From assembly GCF_028618575.1 (NCBI RefSeq), contig NZ_JAQITA010000010.1, positions 26,682 through 87,582 on the forward strand: a stretch of DNA of 60,901 nucleotides, in the 5' to 3' direction. The DNA is from Bartonella sp. ML70XJBT.G. Its GTDB lineage: Bacteria > Pseudomonadota > Alphaproteobacteria > Rhizobiales > Rhizobiaceae. Under the pieces are notes generated by a model. That model did not search any database. It was not told the origin of the DNA and saw only the letters and a program-made list of their open reading frames with translations. A program made the translations under genes and the position numbers. This document shows, one piece after another, positions 26,603-36,710 of the stretch (the first letter of the stretch is position 1; every line of letters starts with the position of its first letter).

Positions 26603-26632
26603 AAAACCACAGGCTGTGCCTGTGGTTTTTTT
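26603..26632 (+). terminator. intrinsic terminator after the 905-residue autotransporter
   Basis: AAAACCACAGGC (26603-26614) pairs perfectly with GCCTGTGGTTTT (26618-26629) around TGT, followed by more T residues. Confidence 0.93.
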
Positions 26633-27034
26633 CTTTCTGCCTATTATTTTTTAGCTTTTAACAACACATTTTTTATTTGAAAAATGTTTACTCTTTTTCT
26701 CTTATCAAGAAACAAAACTCTTTTTTATACTGATGGGTTTCAATTGTTACTTTTTGTTGGGATTTTTCTTAATACATACAAATTGATAAACTTTCTTTAG
26801 AGAATAGTTTTGAAGGATGAAGTTTCCTTTATTTTTAGTTGTTTTTTACGTGTTTTGTTAATATTACAATCTTAAGTGTAATGCTTTTAACTTTATATAA
26901 AACAAAGAATGAATCAAAGAAAATAAAATACAAAATGTTTTATATGCGTCGCATCTAATAAATAAATTGAGAGCAATGAATCAGAACCTTGTTTCTTATT
27001 TCTATGTGAAGGGGAAGAAAGTTTGTAGAAAATT

Positions 27035-27570
27035 ATGATCAAAATATCTAGAAATCATCTTTCTTTATGTGGTTTTATAATGATTATTCTTATTTTTGTA
27101 TAGAATGCTCATGATTAATTTGTTGTGGAGAGGTAATTTTCATGGAGTGAAAATGCCTCATTGATGTAGCCATAGAGGCGTGGGAAAAAGACACTGATTA
27201 AGGTCAATATTGTCATCATTAAGAGTGTTTTGTATGTAATGGTTATACAAGAAAGAACTCTTAGTAACGGGTATGAAAATCTGACAGTGGTGGGTGTTGC
27301 CCTATTCAATTCTGTCTTAAGGGGGACGATAGGTGTCGAATAATGGGGAGGAGCATTTGAGATACGAGAGGAGATGGTTGATGCAATCCGAATAAGGGAC
27401 AGAGTGTTTTCTCAAGTGTGATTTGTTTTTTATATGTAGAAATTAAAACGGATACCGATGTGAGAAGTCTTTAGAGTCATAACGATGCAAAAATAGAGAT
27501 GAATTTTACCAATGGTATTGGACTTTCAACAACAGTGGGAGGAATGATTATTCTAGAGAGTGTTATGATG
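27035..27570 (+). pseudogene. remnant of a fifth autotransporter
   Basis: An ATG at 27035 opens MIKISRNHLSLCGFIMIILI and stops soon after at a TAG; this matches the signal-peptide start of the neighbouring autotransporters (MVKIFKNHLSLCAFTTACLF). About 400 bp further on, around 27430-27560, a frame encodes EIKTDTD...KIEMNFTNGIGLSTTVGG, which parallels the DIKTADG...EFMNSHGVSATLGG passenger block. A stop codon breaks it. Upstream, AAATACAAAATG recalls the family promoter spacer. The gene has lost most of its passenger and all of its barrel. The stretch 26633-27034 has no gene. Confidence 0.75.
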
Positions 27571-27574
27571 TTGT

Positions 27575-27800
27575 GATAGCGCTCTAGCATTGAAATGGTT
27601 CATAACAGGCATTTTTACTTCTTTCGTATACAGTTTCACTTATATGCCAGCCTTGTTGTGGTATGCAAGTAAGTGATTTCAATTAATTCAATGTGATGAG
27701 CGATTATGATGTGAGAAACGTATAGTATGAGAAGTATGACGCAAGTTGAAAAACATTAATTTATTATGATAAATCAATGTATTGTTATAATGGAAAGAAG
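27575..27800 (+). repeat. dispersed degenerate repeat, copy D (partial)
   Basis: Contains the right part of the repeat: GGCATTTTTACTTC, a GCCAGCCTTG block, TTAATTCAATGTGATGAG and ATGATAAATCAATG, in the same order as copies B and C. It begins right where the autotransporter remnant fades. Bases 27801-28049 show no gene. Confidence 0.6.
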
Positions 27801-28049
27801 AACACAGGTGATAGGTCATTCTAGAAAAACACTGCTTTTTCCATGCTTTAAGAATGAGGCGTAATTGATTTTCAGGAGGGGAGTGTTGATGTAATGATGC
27901 ACCATGGAGTTTGATGAGAAGACAATAATAATGCTGCATATTTCAAATATTCCACTGTTGCTGTTTAGAGAGAAAGTGGAATTTTGTATTCAATTATTTC
28001 TGGAGGGGTGAAGGGTGGTTTTTATTTGCAATGATTGTTATTGTTTTTC

Positions 28050-29021
28050 TTAAGCAGAGATGTCAATGATGCCACATTCACCACTTTCACTGCCAAAGGC
28101 GAGATTATGTCCCGTCTGATCCCAGCTTAGCGCTGAGATGGCAGTTTTCCCATAATCTTTGAGAAGGATTGCTTTTCCGTCGCGAAAATGAGCACATAAA
28201 ATCACCCCATCGTTAAAGCCTATTGCGACAATTTCTTCGCTGGGATGGCATGAGACGGTGGTGACAAGTGCGTTTGCTCTTGTACCGAGTTCTAGTGGTG
28301 TTTTACCCATAGGACCCTCTTTTGTATGAAAGGGCCAAATAATTGCCGCTGATGCCCCTGATGTTGCGAGCCACTTGCCTTTTGCATTCCAAGACCAGCT
28401 TTTGACCTTGCTTGGATAGCCACTCATGCGTAAATGCTGATTATCGGCAAGACGCCAGCCATGAAGGGCGTTTTCTTGCATGGTAGAAATGACATAGCGG
28501 TTGTCTGGTGAGAAGGTGACATTAAAATGCGCTCCTTTCCATACCAGTGTGGTTGGAGCGGTTTGCGTTGAGAGCCAATGGAGGGTAACACCATTGTAAT
28601 GGGCAACGGCAAGTCGCAAACCCTTTGGGGAAAAAGCAAGACCTTCTACACTGCGTTCATGAAGGTGCTCTTGTTCTCCTTTCCCAACATTTGCCCATGT
28701 GAAACGTGAGGAGGCAAAAGCAAAAGCTTTTTTTTGTCCAAAAGCAACTTTGTTTATCCATTTGCCTTTTCGTTCTCCTAGCACTTGTGTGTGACCATCT
28801 GCTGTTGTTTGACAGACTTTGCCATCTTCTCCACCAGTGATGATTGCTGTATGATCAGGGGAAAAATCACTGGAAATAATTCCGTGGTGAATTTCCATAA
28901 CTTGAGGGGTTGGGGTTAAAAAAACAATAAAACCTTCCACGGAAACGAAGGTTGCTTTATTGTCTATAAAACCGCAGGAGAGGCAGTAGCCTTTAAGATC
29001 ATACTTGGTTATGCTTGGCAT
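28050..29021 (-). CDS. WD40 repeat protein
   Basis: A 323-residue protein made of repeated beta-propeller blades. Visible blade ends and turns include SSDFSPDHTAIITGGEDGKV, GLAFSPKGLRLAVAHYNGV, NVTFSPDNRYVISTMQ, SWSWNAKGKWLATSGAS and ALSWDQTGHNLAFGSESGE. No signal peptide or membrane segment is seen, so it is probably cytosolic. It lies 10 bp downstream of the COG0523 GTPase gene and is the last member of a three-gene minus-strand operon. WD40 proteins next to COG0523 GTPases are known in Rhizobiales; a role as a scaffold in metal handling is only an inference. Confidence 0.85.
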   Translation of the reverse strand: MPSITKYDLKGYCLSCGFIDNKATFVSVEGFIVFLTPTPQVMEIHHGIISSDFSPDHTAIITGGEDGKVCQTTADGHTQVLGERKGKWINKVAFGQKKAFAFASSRFTWANVGKGEQEHLHERSVEGLAFSPKGLRLAVAHYNGVTLHWLSTQTAPTTLVWKGAHFNVTFSPDNRYVISTMQENALHGWRLADNQHLRMSGYPSKVKSWSWNAKGKWLATSGASAAIIWPFHTKEGPMGKTPLELGTRANALVTTVSCHPSEEIVAIGFNDGVILCAHFRDGKAILLKDYGKTAISALSWDQTGHNLAFGSESGECGIIDISA

Positions 29022-29031
29022 TATTACTCAC

Positions 29032-30054
29032 TTACGCGCAATTTTCAAAACCCGTTCTCAGTTTTTCAGCATCAAGGGTGCGGCCGATAAAAACAAGTCG
29101 GCTTTCACGTTTTTCATCTTCACTCCATGGACGTTGATGCTGTCCTTCAAGAATCATATGTATGCCTTGTATCACATAACGATCATCATCTCCTTGAAAG
29201 GCGATAATCCCCTTTAAACGTAAAATATTAGGACCTTGTTGCTGTGTAATCTGTTGTATCCATGGAAAAAACTTTTCTGGTTTAAGAGCCCCTGTTTTTA
29301 AACTTACAGACGTAACCGTAACATCATGAATGGTAGATATGTGTTGATGATCATGATCACAACCTGGACCACAGACATGATCTGAATGGTGATGATCTAG
29401 AAAATGAGGATCATTTTCTAGAGTGCGCTGAAGATCGAAGGAACCAAGATTGAGAAGTTTATCAAGAGGGATCTTGGCACGCTCTGTGGCGTAAAGCACT
29501 GCGCGCGGATTAATTGCCAGAATAAGCGATTCAACATGGGCACGCTCTTGTGCATTAACGAGATCAATTTTATTTAAAAGAACAATATCTGCGAAGGCAA
29601 TTTGGTCTTCAGCCTCACGGCTTTCTTTAAGTTGAGAAGGTAAATGTTTAGCATCAACGACTGCTATGACACTATCAAGAGCTGTTTTTTGCTGGACAGT
29701 ATCATCCATGAAAAAGGTTTGTGCGACGGGAATAGGATCAGCAAGTCCTGTTGTTTCTATAATGATTGCATCAAATCGGTGAGAGCGCTGCATTAAGCTT
29801 TCTAGAATACGAATAAGATCGCCGCGCACAGTACAGCAAACACAGCCATTATTCATTTCATAAATTTCTTCATCCGATTCAACAATAAGATCATTATCGA
29901 TGCCAATTTCACCAAATTCATTGACGATGACTGCGTAACGTTTGCCATGATTTTCGCTGAGAATGCGATTGAGGAGAGTGGTCTTTCCTGAGCCAAGATA
30001 GCCAGTGAGAACAGTAACGGGAAGTTTCTTTGGTGTATTTTGTGTCTGTTCCAT
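29032..30054 (-). CDS. COG0523/CobW-type GTPase, putative zinc chaperone
   Basis: A 340-residue G3E-family GTPase. It has Walker [13 protein letters not shown] (about residues 18-29), the metal-binding CxCC motif in [13 protein letters not shown] (about 69-81), and the NKID nucleotide motif. A His/Cys/Asp-rich stretch ([18 protein letters not shown], about 221-238) is typical of members that bind zinc. The C-terminal CobW domain ends near [16 protein letters not shown]. The family hands metal to client enzymes or works under zinc limitation. A Fur-family protein, probably Zur, is encoded at the window's right end, but no shared operator was found. It sits between the creatininase-family and WD40 genes. 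Confidence 0.88.
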   Translation of the reverse strand: MEQTQNTPKKLPVTVLTGYLGSGKTTLLNRILSENHGKRYAVIVNEFGEIGIDNDLIVESDEEIYEMNNGCVCCTVRGDLIRILESLMQRSHRFDAIIIETTGLADPIPVAQTFFMDDTVQQKTALDSVIAVVDAKHLPSQLKESREAEDQIAFADIVLLNKIDLVNAQERAHVESLILAINPRAVLYATERAKIPLDKLLNLGSFDLQRTLENDPHFLDHHHSDHVCGPGCDHDHQHISTIHDVTVTSVSLKTGALKPEKFFPWIQQITQQQGPNILRLKGIIAFQGDDDRYVIQGIHMILEGQHQRPWSEDEKRESRLVFIGRTLDAEKLRTGFENCA

Positions 30055-30070
30055 GGAGGGCCTTTGATCA

Positions 30071-30808
30071 TTATGCGTTTATGTTAAATCGATTGATATC
30101 ATCAAGTAAGTCACGCAGCCCACAAAGAACATGAGAAAAAATTGCCTCACCTGCTTTTTGGGTTGCTTGGCTTGCATTGCCTGCTGCTCCTTGGGGATTG
30201 AGATCACGCATCATCCACCCAAAAGCATGGGGACCATAAGCGCGTAAATACCGATAATTGGCAATCATATCAGCTTGCTTGTTATGAAAATTTTGTGCTT
30301 TTTCCATATGCACTTTTTCTGGTGCTAAATAAAGCATTAGGGAGGTTTCGATAAATCCTCCATGGATATCAAGGTGCTGTTGAGACGGTTCCATCAAACC
30401 TTGTGGTAGGCCAAAACGACTCCAGCTTGTTGCCACCGCAAGCATTGAAAAACGTCTTCGTAATTCGGTAATCACAATGCTTATTAAAGGGGAATTGCCC
30501 CCATGCGCGTTGAGAAGAAGAAAACGTTTCATACCTTTATGATAGCAGCTCTCACCAATATTGATCCAGCGTTCAATAGCATCAGAAAAGGTGAGGGTTT
30601 TTGTGCCTGTAATATCCATATGTTCTACAGAATAACCAATTTTTTCAACCGGTAAGAGTGCAATCCGAAATTGCTCTTTTGTTTGTAGGATGAGTGCTTT
30701 TGCAAAAGCTTCAGCTATAATCCAATCGGTTTCAAAGGGAAGATGACTTCCATGATATTCGTGGGCGCCCAAGGGCAAAAGAGCAAGAGAAGGCGTGTTA
30801 GATACCAT
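30071..30808 (-). CDS. creatininase-family amidohydrolase
   Basis: A 245-residue protein of the creatininase/creatinine amidohydrolase superfamily, metal-dependent hydrolases. The N-terminal motif [19 protein letters not shown] (about residues 11-29) contains the expected Glu, His and Asp metal ligands, and NAHGGNSPL (about 99-107) is a second family motif. [11 protein letters not shown] also fits. It is the first gene of the operon with the COG0523 GTPase 16 bp downstream. The true substrate is unknown; family members act on diverse cyclic amides. Pairing with a zinc-chaperone-type GTPase suggests it may be a metal client. Confidence 0.85.
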   Translation of the reverse strand: MVSNTPSLALLPLGAHEYHGSHLPFETDWIIAEAFAKALILQTKEQFRIALLPVEKIGYSVEHMDITGTKTLTFSDAIERWINIGESCYHKGMKRFLLLNAHGGNSPLISIVITELRRRFSMLAVATSWSRFGLPQGLMEPSQQHLDIHGGFIETSLMLYLAPEKVHMEKAQNFHNKQADMIANYRYLRAYGPHAFGWMMRDLNPQGAAGNASQATQKAGEAIFSHVLCGLRDLLDDINRFNINA

Positions 30809-32009
30809 AAATTTATTGCCTAAAAGAAAGTCGATAGAGACAAAGTGATCAAAATGGTAGAGTCGTTCCTCGTATCCTAATCTATCTATGGGAGAAACGC
30901 AAATAGGAGCCTTTTCATCTCAAATATGTGGGCAATGAAGGTGAGAGATTTATGAAAAATGATGAAAATTTTCTTGAGAAAAAGTACGGTAATTTTGAGG
31001 ATAATATAAGGCTCTCAATATGCAAAGAGAATATATAGTTTGTAAGATTTCCTGTTTCTCTCATATTGAAGGACAAGGAGATTAACTTTTGAAAGAGTAA
31101 AAGACATGTCTTTATTTTCAGGATTTTCGGTGTTATAGGTATTATTTCATTGTTTTTTCTTTAATGACAGGAAATATACCGAGCACTGTAGTTTTTATTA
31201 TAGCGTTATTATTTCTCATTTAGAAAAAGTTTCACCGATCTAATCAGAAGATTTTGTTGTTCATTTTATTGATTGAGAGAAATGAATATTTTAAATAGTT
31301 TATTCTGTATCAAATATGAAAGTCACTAAAGACAATATATGATATTTTGCTATTGGCCAAAGTTCAATATTTTTCAATTGATATTTTTTTAGTGAGAGAG
31401 TTTGCGTTCTCTTTGACAGTAGGTTATTTTGTGCTGGCAAGTTTGTACCGTCTTTCCTTTACCATATCCTTATGGTGCTCTCTATTTTTAAGTCTGTTAT
31501 GGACAACACATTTGAACATTTTTTATGCTTTCAAATAGGTATAAAACAAAAAATATTCTTATGTTTGGAATTTTAAGGCAATTAAAAAATGATAAATGAT
31601 CATTTATCAATCAACGCGTTATTTTGAAAAGATCTTTCTTTTTATCTGTAATGCACGTAAGAACGCTTGCTATATAAAGAATAATGCAAAATCTAGTGGG
31701 TATGATTATCTTATTTATGTAGCTACAAATGGGCTCTATCCTTCACTTTGCTCGCGTTCAATGTTGTGATTGCTTTTACATGAAAATGGCTTGATAAGAT
31801 ATTTTCTTCATAAAAAATTTTATCTACGCGTTTGTGTTATTTTTGAGGTTAAATGAATGTTTTTATTCATTTATCAGAAGGGGAATAAGAAGAAGTGAAT
31901 TGTAGCGTATTTAGTCTTTGATCCAAGTTATAGAATGATAAAATTATTTTTGTAATTTAACATAATAAAGATGATAAGGGATTTTTGAGGCCTTCGTGGA
32001 AGGAAGGGG
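30809..32009. other. gene-free 1.2-kb spacer
   Basis: No gene is supported; the only open frame of note (31347-31538) is hydrophobic by composition of AT-rich DNA and has no ribosome-binding site. Around 31735-31765 a short block (CACTTTGCTCGCGTTCAATG) recalls the dispersed repeat. A perfect palindrome is listed separately. Confidence 0.6.
31590..31609. promoter_or_regulatory. 20-bp perfect palindrome, Fur-box-like
   Basis: TGATAAATGATCATTTATCA is a perfect palindrome. It resembles the pattern of a Fur box, but it lies far from any gene start in the right orientation, so it may be an orphan site or chance AT-rich symmetry. Confidence 0.35.
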
Positions 32010-33323
32010 TTAATGAAGCAGAAGGTCTTGTTTGGTGCGAAGGCGTGCAATCCACTGATCTTCACGAATCGCAGTATTATGCACCGTAATGAGTTCATTT
32101 TTTTTGATTTCAGCAGTTACCGTTGCTTTTTCTAGAAGTCCACAAGGAATGGCTTGCTGTGCACGAGCTTCTGCATAATTCATGATCCAAGCACGATAAC
32201 TATAAAGACCAATAAAGTCTAGCTGATCGCCAGGATGTAAATCTTTTTTAGCAACAGCACAGACTTCTGCAACAGGATGGTTCAGTGGTGCCATATCTTT
32301 TTTGCCATAAAGCATAATCCGTGCACAGGTGAGTGGAACTTCCATTGCTGTTAAATGATAAGGACGGTGAAAGGTAAAGTAAGGTCCTTGCCCCATTTTT
32401 AAATCTTCCATACGCTCGCGTAGACGAGGATGCGCTACTTCTGCAATGACAAAAACACCTGGGGAAACACCTTGTCCTGTGGAATAATCCACAACACCAT
32501 AGTGTTTTAAAAGGCCACCATCTTGTTGGGGAATAAGTACTTTGTTTAAATCTTGCAATGCTGCGTGTGGTCCATGCATGCCTGGGCAATCAGGAAGAAG
32601 CCCAGTGGCGTTGGCAATTGCTGCCATTTCAACCATTGTTTTTGAACCATCAATAAATTCAACGAGCATACGCACATTCATATTACGTCGTAATGCTTCT
32701 TCTTCGTAAGCATCGGGTGTCGCATCAAAGAGGAGGGGATTATTTTTTCCCTTTCCAGCGGCAACAATCTTGTGTCCAAGAGCTGAAACAAATTCAATGA
32801 GCTCCATACAAGAAGTTGGTTCATCACCAGCACCAAGTGTATAAATAAGACCTCGTTTTTCTGCTTCATGTTTCAGATAAGTGCCGATCGTAACATCTGC
32901 TTCAACATTCATCATGACAAGATGTTTATTATTTTCCAGTGCTTTGATGCCAATTTCCGCGCCAGCTTCAGGATAGCCTGTGGCATCAACGATAATATCA
33001 ATTTGTTCATGGCTTAAAACAAGGTTGATATCATCTGTTGCGGCAATCAAACCTTTTTCAAGAGTTTTGGTTAGAGCTTGAGCATTTTCAACTGCACGTA
33101 CATATCCATCTTCACCATAGGCTAGTGTTGCGGCATCAAAAACACGCGAAGGCGTTCTGGTGGCAACGGCTGCAACTGTTATACCATCCATATGCGCAAC
33201 ACTTGATAGCAAATCTGTTCCCATTTCACCGCAACCAATGAGCCCAATACGGATGGGTGGGTGGTTTTCTGCGCGCTGCTTCAAATCGTGCGCTAAACCA
33301 GTTAGGTTTACATTACTTGCCAT
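32010..33323 (-). CDS. homoserine dehydrogenase-like oxidoreductase with SAF domain
   Basis: A 437-residue protein with an N-terminal Rossmann fold (IRIGLIGCGEMGTDLL, about residues 25-40) of the NAD-binding type seen in homoserine dehydrogenases. A VDATGYPEAGAEIG motif (about 113-126) follows, then a C-terminal SAF-type domain (KKDLHPGDQLDFIGLYSYRAW, roughly 360-380). Related genes in Rhizobiales are annotated only as oxidoreductases or SAF-domain proteins. The reaction is not known from sequence. It is a single gene, divergent from the MaoC-like gene with 168 bp between them, and no operon partner is visible. Confidence 0.8.
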   Translation of the reverse strand: MASNVNLTGLAHDLKQRAENHPPIRIGLIGCGEMGTDLLSSVAHMDGITVAAVATRTPSRVFDAATLAYGEDGYVRAVENAQALTKTLEKGLIAATDDINLVLSHEQIDIIVDATGYPEAGAEIGIKALENNKHLVMMNVEADVTIGTYLKHEAEKRGLIYTLGAGDEPTSCMELIEFVSALGHKIVAAGKGKNNPLLFDATPDAYEEEALRRNMNVRMLVEFIDGSKTMVEMAAIANATGLLPDCPGMHGPHAALQDLNKVLIPQQDGGLLKHYGVVDYSTGQGVSPGVFVIAEVAHPRLRERMEDLKMGQGPYFTFHRPYHLTAMEVPLTCARIMLYGKKDMAPLNHPVAEVCAVAKKDLHPGDQLDFIGLYSYRAWIMNYAEARAQQAIPCGLLEKATVTAEIKKNELITVHNTAIREDQWIARLRTKQDLLLH

Positions 33324-33491
33324 TATTTTTTCCTATTTACACATTACCTTATTAAAAGAGTATTGTCTTCCTTGATAAGGCGCATTTGCTACTTAAAATA
33401 GTTTGTCTTTTATTCTTGATGCTCTAATCAATGGGTTTTATAAAAGCAAGAGGAATGGGGTACTTTTAGCACATAAAACAGGAATAGCGTT

Positions 33492-33971
33492 ATGCAGCCA
33501 AAAATAGCAGTACAAGATGTGGCCAATTTTATTGGGAAGGAAGTAGGGTTATCGCAATGGCGTCTTGTGACACAGGAGATGATTAATCAGTTTGCATGTG
33601 CAACAGATGATCACCAATGGATACATGTAGATGAGGAAAGGGCAAAAAAAACCCCTTTTGGTGGCACTATCGCTCATGGTTTTTTAACCTTATCACTTTT
33701 GTCTACGCTTGCTTATGAGGCGCTTCCAGAGTTGGAAGGGGCAACAATGGGGATTAATTATGGTTTTGATAAGGTACGCTTTATGAGCCCTGTGAAAACA
33801 GGTGTACGGGTGCGTGCTCGTTTTGTTTTAAATGATGCTGAAGTGCGTCCTTCTGGTCGGGTTGTTTTTCATTATGGTGTTACGGTGGAAATTGAACAGT
33901 TAAAAAAACCAGCCCTTACAGCTCAGTGGCTTATTGTTGCTATGGTTGGGGAGAACCACACAAATTCCTAA
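33492..33971 (+). CDS. MaoC-like dehydratase / (R)-specific enoyl-CoA hydratase type
   Basis: A 159-residue hot-dog fold protein of the MaoC/NodN type. It shows the hydratase signature region ATDDHQWIHVDEERAKKTPFGGTIAHGFLTL (split about residues 36-66), with the Asp and His that act in catalysis (D41 and H46 region) and the conserved AHGFLTL. Members hydrate (R)-3-hydroxyacyl-CoA type substrates or work in fatty acid and polyhydroxyalkanoate metabolism; the substrate here is unknown. AGGAAT upstream is a usable ribosome-binding site. Eight bases after the stop, the metI remnant begins on the opposite strand. Confidence 0.85.
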   Translation: MQPKIAVQDVANFIGKEVGLSQWRLVTQEMINQFACATDDHQWIHVDEERAKKTPFGGTIAHGFLTLSLLSTLAYEALPELEGATMGINYGFDKVRFMSPVKTGVRVRARFVLNDAEVRPSGRVVFHYGVTVEIEQLKKPALTAQWLIVAMVGENHTNS

Positions 33972-33978
33972 ATTATTT

Positions 33979-34945
33979 TTAGTGCTTTGTTTCATCAAGC
34001 TTTTGTACAATTTTATCAGAAGTCCATTGGGTAATGACGTTGAAAATGATTAAAAGAATGATAACACTTGTCATGATGGAAGTCTTATAACGTTGGTAGC
34101 CATAAGCGGATTGCCATGTCGCCTAAACCGTCTCTACCAAGATATCCAGCAAGTGAAGTGGCTCTGATGAAGAGAAATCATCATGTCTGTAAAACCGGTG
34201 AGGAGGCTAGGAATGCTTCTAGATAAAAAACAATTGCCATCTTAACCGCTATTTTGAGTTTGGCTTTACGGCTTTCAAAAAGCATCCACGGCGGTATTTT
34301 GAATAGAGATTACGCATTACTTCATACTTTCGTTTCTCATGTTTTTAGGGGGACAAGACCATCATGCAAAATACCATTGTGTTGTTATTTTATGTGCTTG
34401 TAAAAAACATTTTTTAATGTACCAAAGCTCATGATATGAAAGTACTCGTGAATAGTATAACAATAAAGTCGTTATAGCGCATCACTTTTACGCTTATGAA
34501 GAAACAAGCTGGCATCATTTACTTTGCTCGCTTTCAATGGTGCGGATAGTCTTTGCGTTTGAGAGCATTCATGAGAGGCATTAGGGGCTTATATAGTTTC
34601 TACTGAGATGCCGGTTCTGTTTTTGATGTGCAAAGAATAGTTTTGATTGATTCAATATAAATGAGGTTTGAAATAAGAGTCTCGTACGATATTTCGGTTT
34701 TTCATTTGGCATGTAAACAAGACATTATGATTATAAATCAATGCGTTGATAGGAATAAGAACACGCCTGATCCTTTGTAGACTAACGTTTCATTATAGAG
34801 TGGATAGCTTTGATGTCTTTTTTTCAACTGTTTTAAAGAAACGTTCGGTTATTCATGCATAAAAAGGGATCGCTGAAAGGATAAGGATGAAGATTGCCGA
34901 AAATATCCCTATGCTTTTTTCTATAATTATATGCGTTCTCGAGAG
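33979..34945 (-). pseudogene. decayed second copy of metI, interrupted by a dispersed repeat
   Basis: Bases 33979-34226 are closely similar to the 3' part of the intact metI at 35018-35270, including the stop region, a GTACAATTTTATCAGAAGTC block and a CATTGGGTAATGACGTTG block. The similarity stops abruptly and resumes at about 34751 with GGAATAAGAACACGCCTGAT, parallel to GGAATGAGAACATGCCTGAT in metI, and continues more weakly to about 34945. The intervening stretch of roughly 520 bp is dispersed repeat copy B. Frames are broken by indels and substitutions, so no product is expected. It is a tandem duplicate of the neighbouring importer permease that lost function. Confidence 0.85.
34227..34750 (+). 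repeat. dispersed degenerate repeat, copy B (insertion in metI remnant)
   Basis: It contains GGCTTTACGGCTTTCAAAAA, TACCATTGTGTTG, GTGAATAGTATAACAATAAA, TACGCTTATGAAGAAACAAG, GGCATCATTTACTTTGCTCG and GTTTTGATTGATTCAATATA in the same order as copies A and C. It is flanked on both sides by metI-like sequence, which sets its borders to within a few tens of bases. No transposase frame or clear terminal inverted repeat is seen. Confidence 0.75.
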
Positions 34946-35017
34946 AGGGGCAAAGGGCACTCATCATTAAAAGGCGTTATGGTGTTTGGTAAACAGTGTA
35001 TGAATGCCTTAATTATT

Positions 35018-35677
35018 TTAGTGCTTTGTTTTATCCAGCTTTTGTACAATTTTATCAGAAGTCCATTGGGTAATGACGTTGAGAATGATTAAAAGAATGA
35101 TAACACTTGTCATGATGGAAGTATTATAACGTTGGTAGCCATAGCGGATTGCCATATCACCTAAACCACCTCCACCAAGATATCCAGCAAGTGAAGTGGC
35201 GCCTATAAGAGAAATTATCATGACGGTAAAACCGGTGATGAGACTAGGGAGTGCTTCAGGAATGAGAACATGCCTGATAATTTGCAAACGGCTTGCCCCC
35301 ATGGAGCGGACAGCTTCAATGAGGCCGTTTTCAACGGTTTTGAAAGAAAGTTCGGCCATTCTTGCGTAAAAAGGAATAGCTGAAATGGTGAGGACAAAGA
35401 TGACTGAAGGCATTCCTACACCTCTTCCCACAACCATACGCGTAATCGGAAGAAGATAAAATGCAAGAATAATAAAGGGAATGGCGCGAATACTATCAAT
35501 GATGATGCTCAAAGGGCGATTGATAAGAGAAGAGGAAAAAATTCCTCCACGTGCGGTTGTATAAAGTAGAAGACCAAGGGGAAGCCCTATTATAAGTGCC
35601 ATCAAAGAAGCACTTATTGTCATTAATATTGTATCAAGAACGGCACTTGGGAGTTCATGAGAGAGAACATTAAACAT
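35018..35677 (-). CDS. metI: D/L-methionine ABC transporter permease MetI
   Basis: A 219-residue inner-membrane permease with about five hydrophobic segments. The family pattern is present: ILMTISASLMALIIGLPLGLLL near the N-terminus, and the EAA-type loop GASRLQIIRHVLIPEALPSL (about residues 127-146) that contacts MetN. It is the last gene of metQNI on the minus strand and overlaps metN by 8 bp. A broken second copy lies just downstream. It imports methionine together with MetN and MetQ. Confidence 0.93.
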   Translation of the reverse strand: MFNVLSHELPSAVLDTILMTISASLMALIIGLPLGLLLYTTARGGIFSSSLINRPLSIIIDSIRAIPFIILAFYLLPITRMVVGRGVGMPSVIFVLTISAIPFYARMAELSFKTVENGLIEAVRSMGASRLQIIRHVLIPEALPSLITGFTVMIISLIGATSLAGYLGGGGLGDMAIRYGYQRYNTSIMTSVIILLIILNVITQWTSDKIVQKLDKTKH

Positions 35678-36704
35678 AACCTAAAACCTCGCAATATCGC
35701 CCTTGTTCTGTCAACCACTGAACAGCCTTTTCTAAAGCTCCTTTATCTTTTGCCGGAAAACCTAAGAATAATCGCCCAATAGTTTCACCTTGGACTGTAT
35801 CAATACCACCATGTAAAATACGTGCTCTAAATCCGGTTTCATCTTCCAGAAGGTTGAGAAAAGGTTTTTGGGCAATCTCACCGGCAATATTGATTTCAAT
35901 GACAGCCTCATTGCCTATAGATTTAAGATTTTTGGCAAATTTTTCGGGAAGTTGTGGGGTGACAAGCTTGAGCATGGCAATGGTTGTATCATCTTGCGGT
36001 GAGGTGAAAATATCTTTCACACGTCCTTCTTCTACAATGCGTCCTTGATTGAGAACAACAACACGATGCGCAATGGTGCGCACAACTTCCATTTCGTGGG
36101 TAATAAGCACAATGGTGAGATTAAGGCGATTATTAATATCGGCTAGAAGTTCTAGAATAGACTGTGTTGTTTCAGGATCAAGAGCAGAGGTTGCTTCATC
36201 TGAGAGCAATATTTTAGGATTAGCGGCTAGAGAGCGGGCAATACCAACCCGTTGTTTTTGCCCCCCCGATAGTTCTGCTGGATAACAGTATTCTTTACCA
36301 GATAATCCCACCAATTCAATGAGTTCAAGGGCACGTTCGTGGCGCTGTTTTTTACTTATACCACTTAACTTTAAGGGCAGTGCAATGTTATCGAGAATAT
36401 TTTTCGATGATAAAAGATTGAAATGTTGAAAAATCATGCCAATCCGTTGGCGATAAGGTGCCCATTCTGTCTCTGAGAGATTGGAAACATCCACGCCTTC
36501 AAAAAAAATGGATCCTGAATCAACTTGTTCTAACCCATTTAAACAACGAATAAGTGTCGATTTTCCTGCTCCACTGCGTCCAATAATACCAAGAATCTCA
36601 CCGGCATGGATAGCGAGGGAGAGGTTATTCACTGCTGGAATACCAGCCGTTTTGTTAAAACAACGGCTGATATTTTTTAAGGAAATAAGAGCGGGTTTTT
36701 CCAT
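35670..36704 (-). CDS. metN: methionine ABC transporter ATP-binding protein MetN
   Basis: A 344-residue ABC ATPase, full length for MetN. It has Walker A GRSGAGKST (about residues 42-50), signature LSGGQKQR, Walker B ILLSDEATSALD, and VLITHEMEVV with the switch His. A C-terminal NIL domain (about 265-340, with GRLFLGFPAKDKGALEKAVQ) is where methionine inhibits transport in this family. It is separated from metQ by 6 bp and overlaps metI by 8 bp. Confidence 0.95.
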   Translation of the reverse strand: MEKPALISLKNISRCFNKTAGIPAVNNLSLAIHAGEILGIIGRSGAGKSTLIRCLNGLEQVDSGSIFFEGVDVSNLSETEWAPYRQRIGMIFQHFNLLSSKNILDNIALPLKLSGISKKQRHERALELIELVGLSGKEYCYPAELSGGQKQRVGIARSLAANPKILLSDEATSALDPETTQSILELLADINNRLNLTIVLITHEMEVVRTIAHRVVVLNQGRIVEEGRVKDIFTSPQDDTTIAMLKLVTPQLPEKFAKNLKSIGNEAVIEINIAGEIAQKPFLNLLEDETGFRARILHGGIDTVQGETIGRLFLGFPAKDKGALEKAVQWLTEQGRYCEVLGYV

Positions 36705-36710
36705 TTACAA

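Noticed and set aside
31347-31538. Hydrophobic 63-codon open frame
   Set aside because: No ribosome-binding site, no domain, and composition expected of AT-rich spacer DNA.
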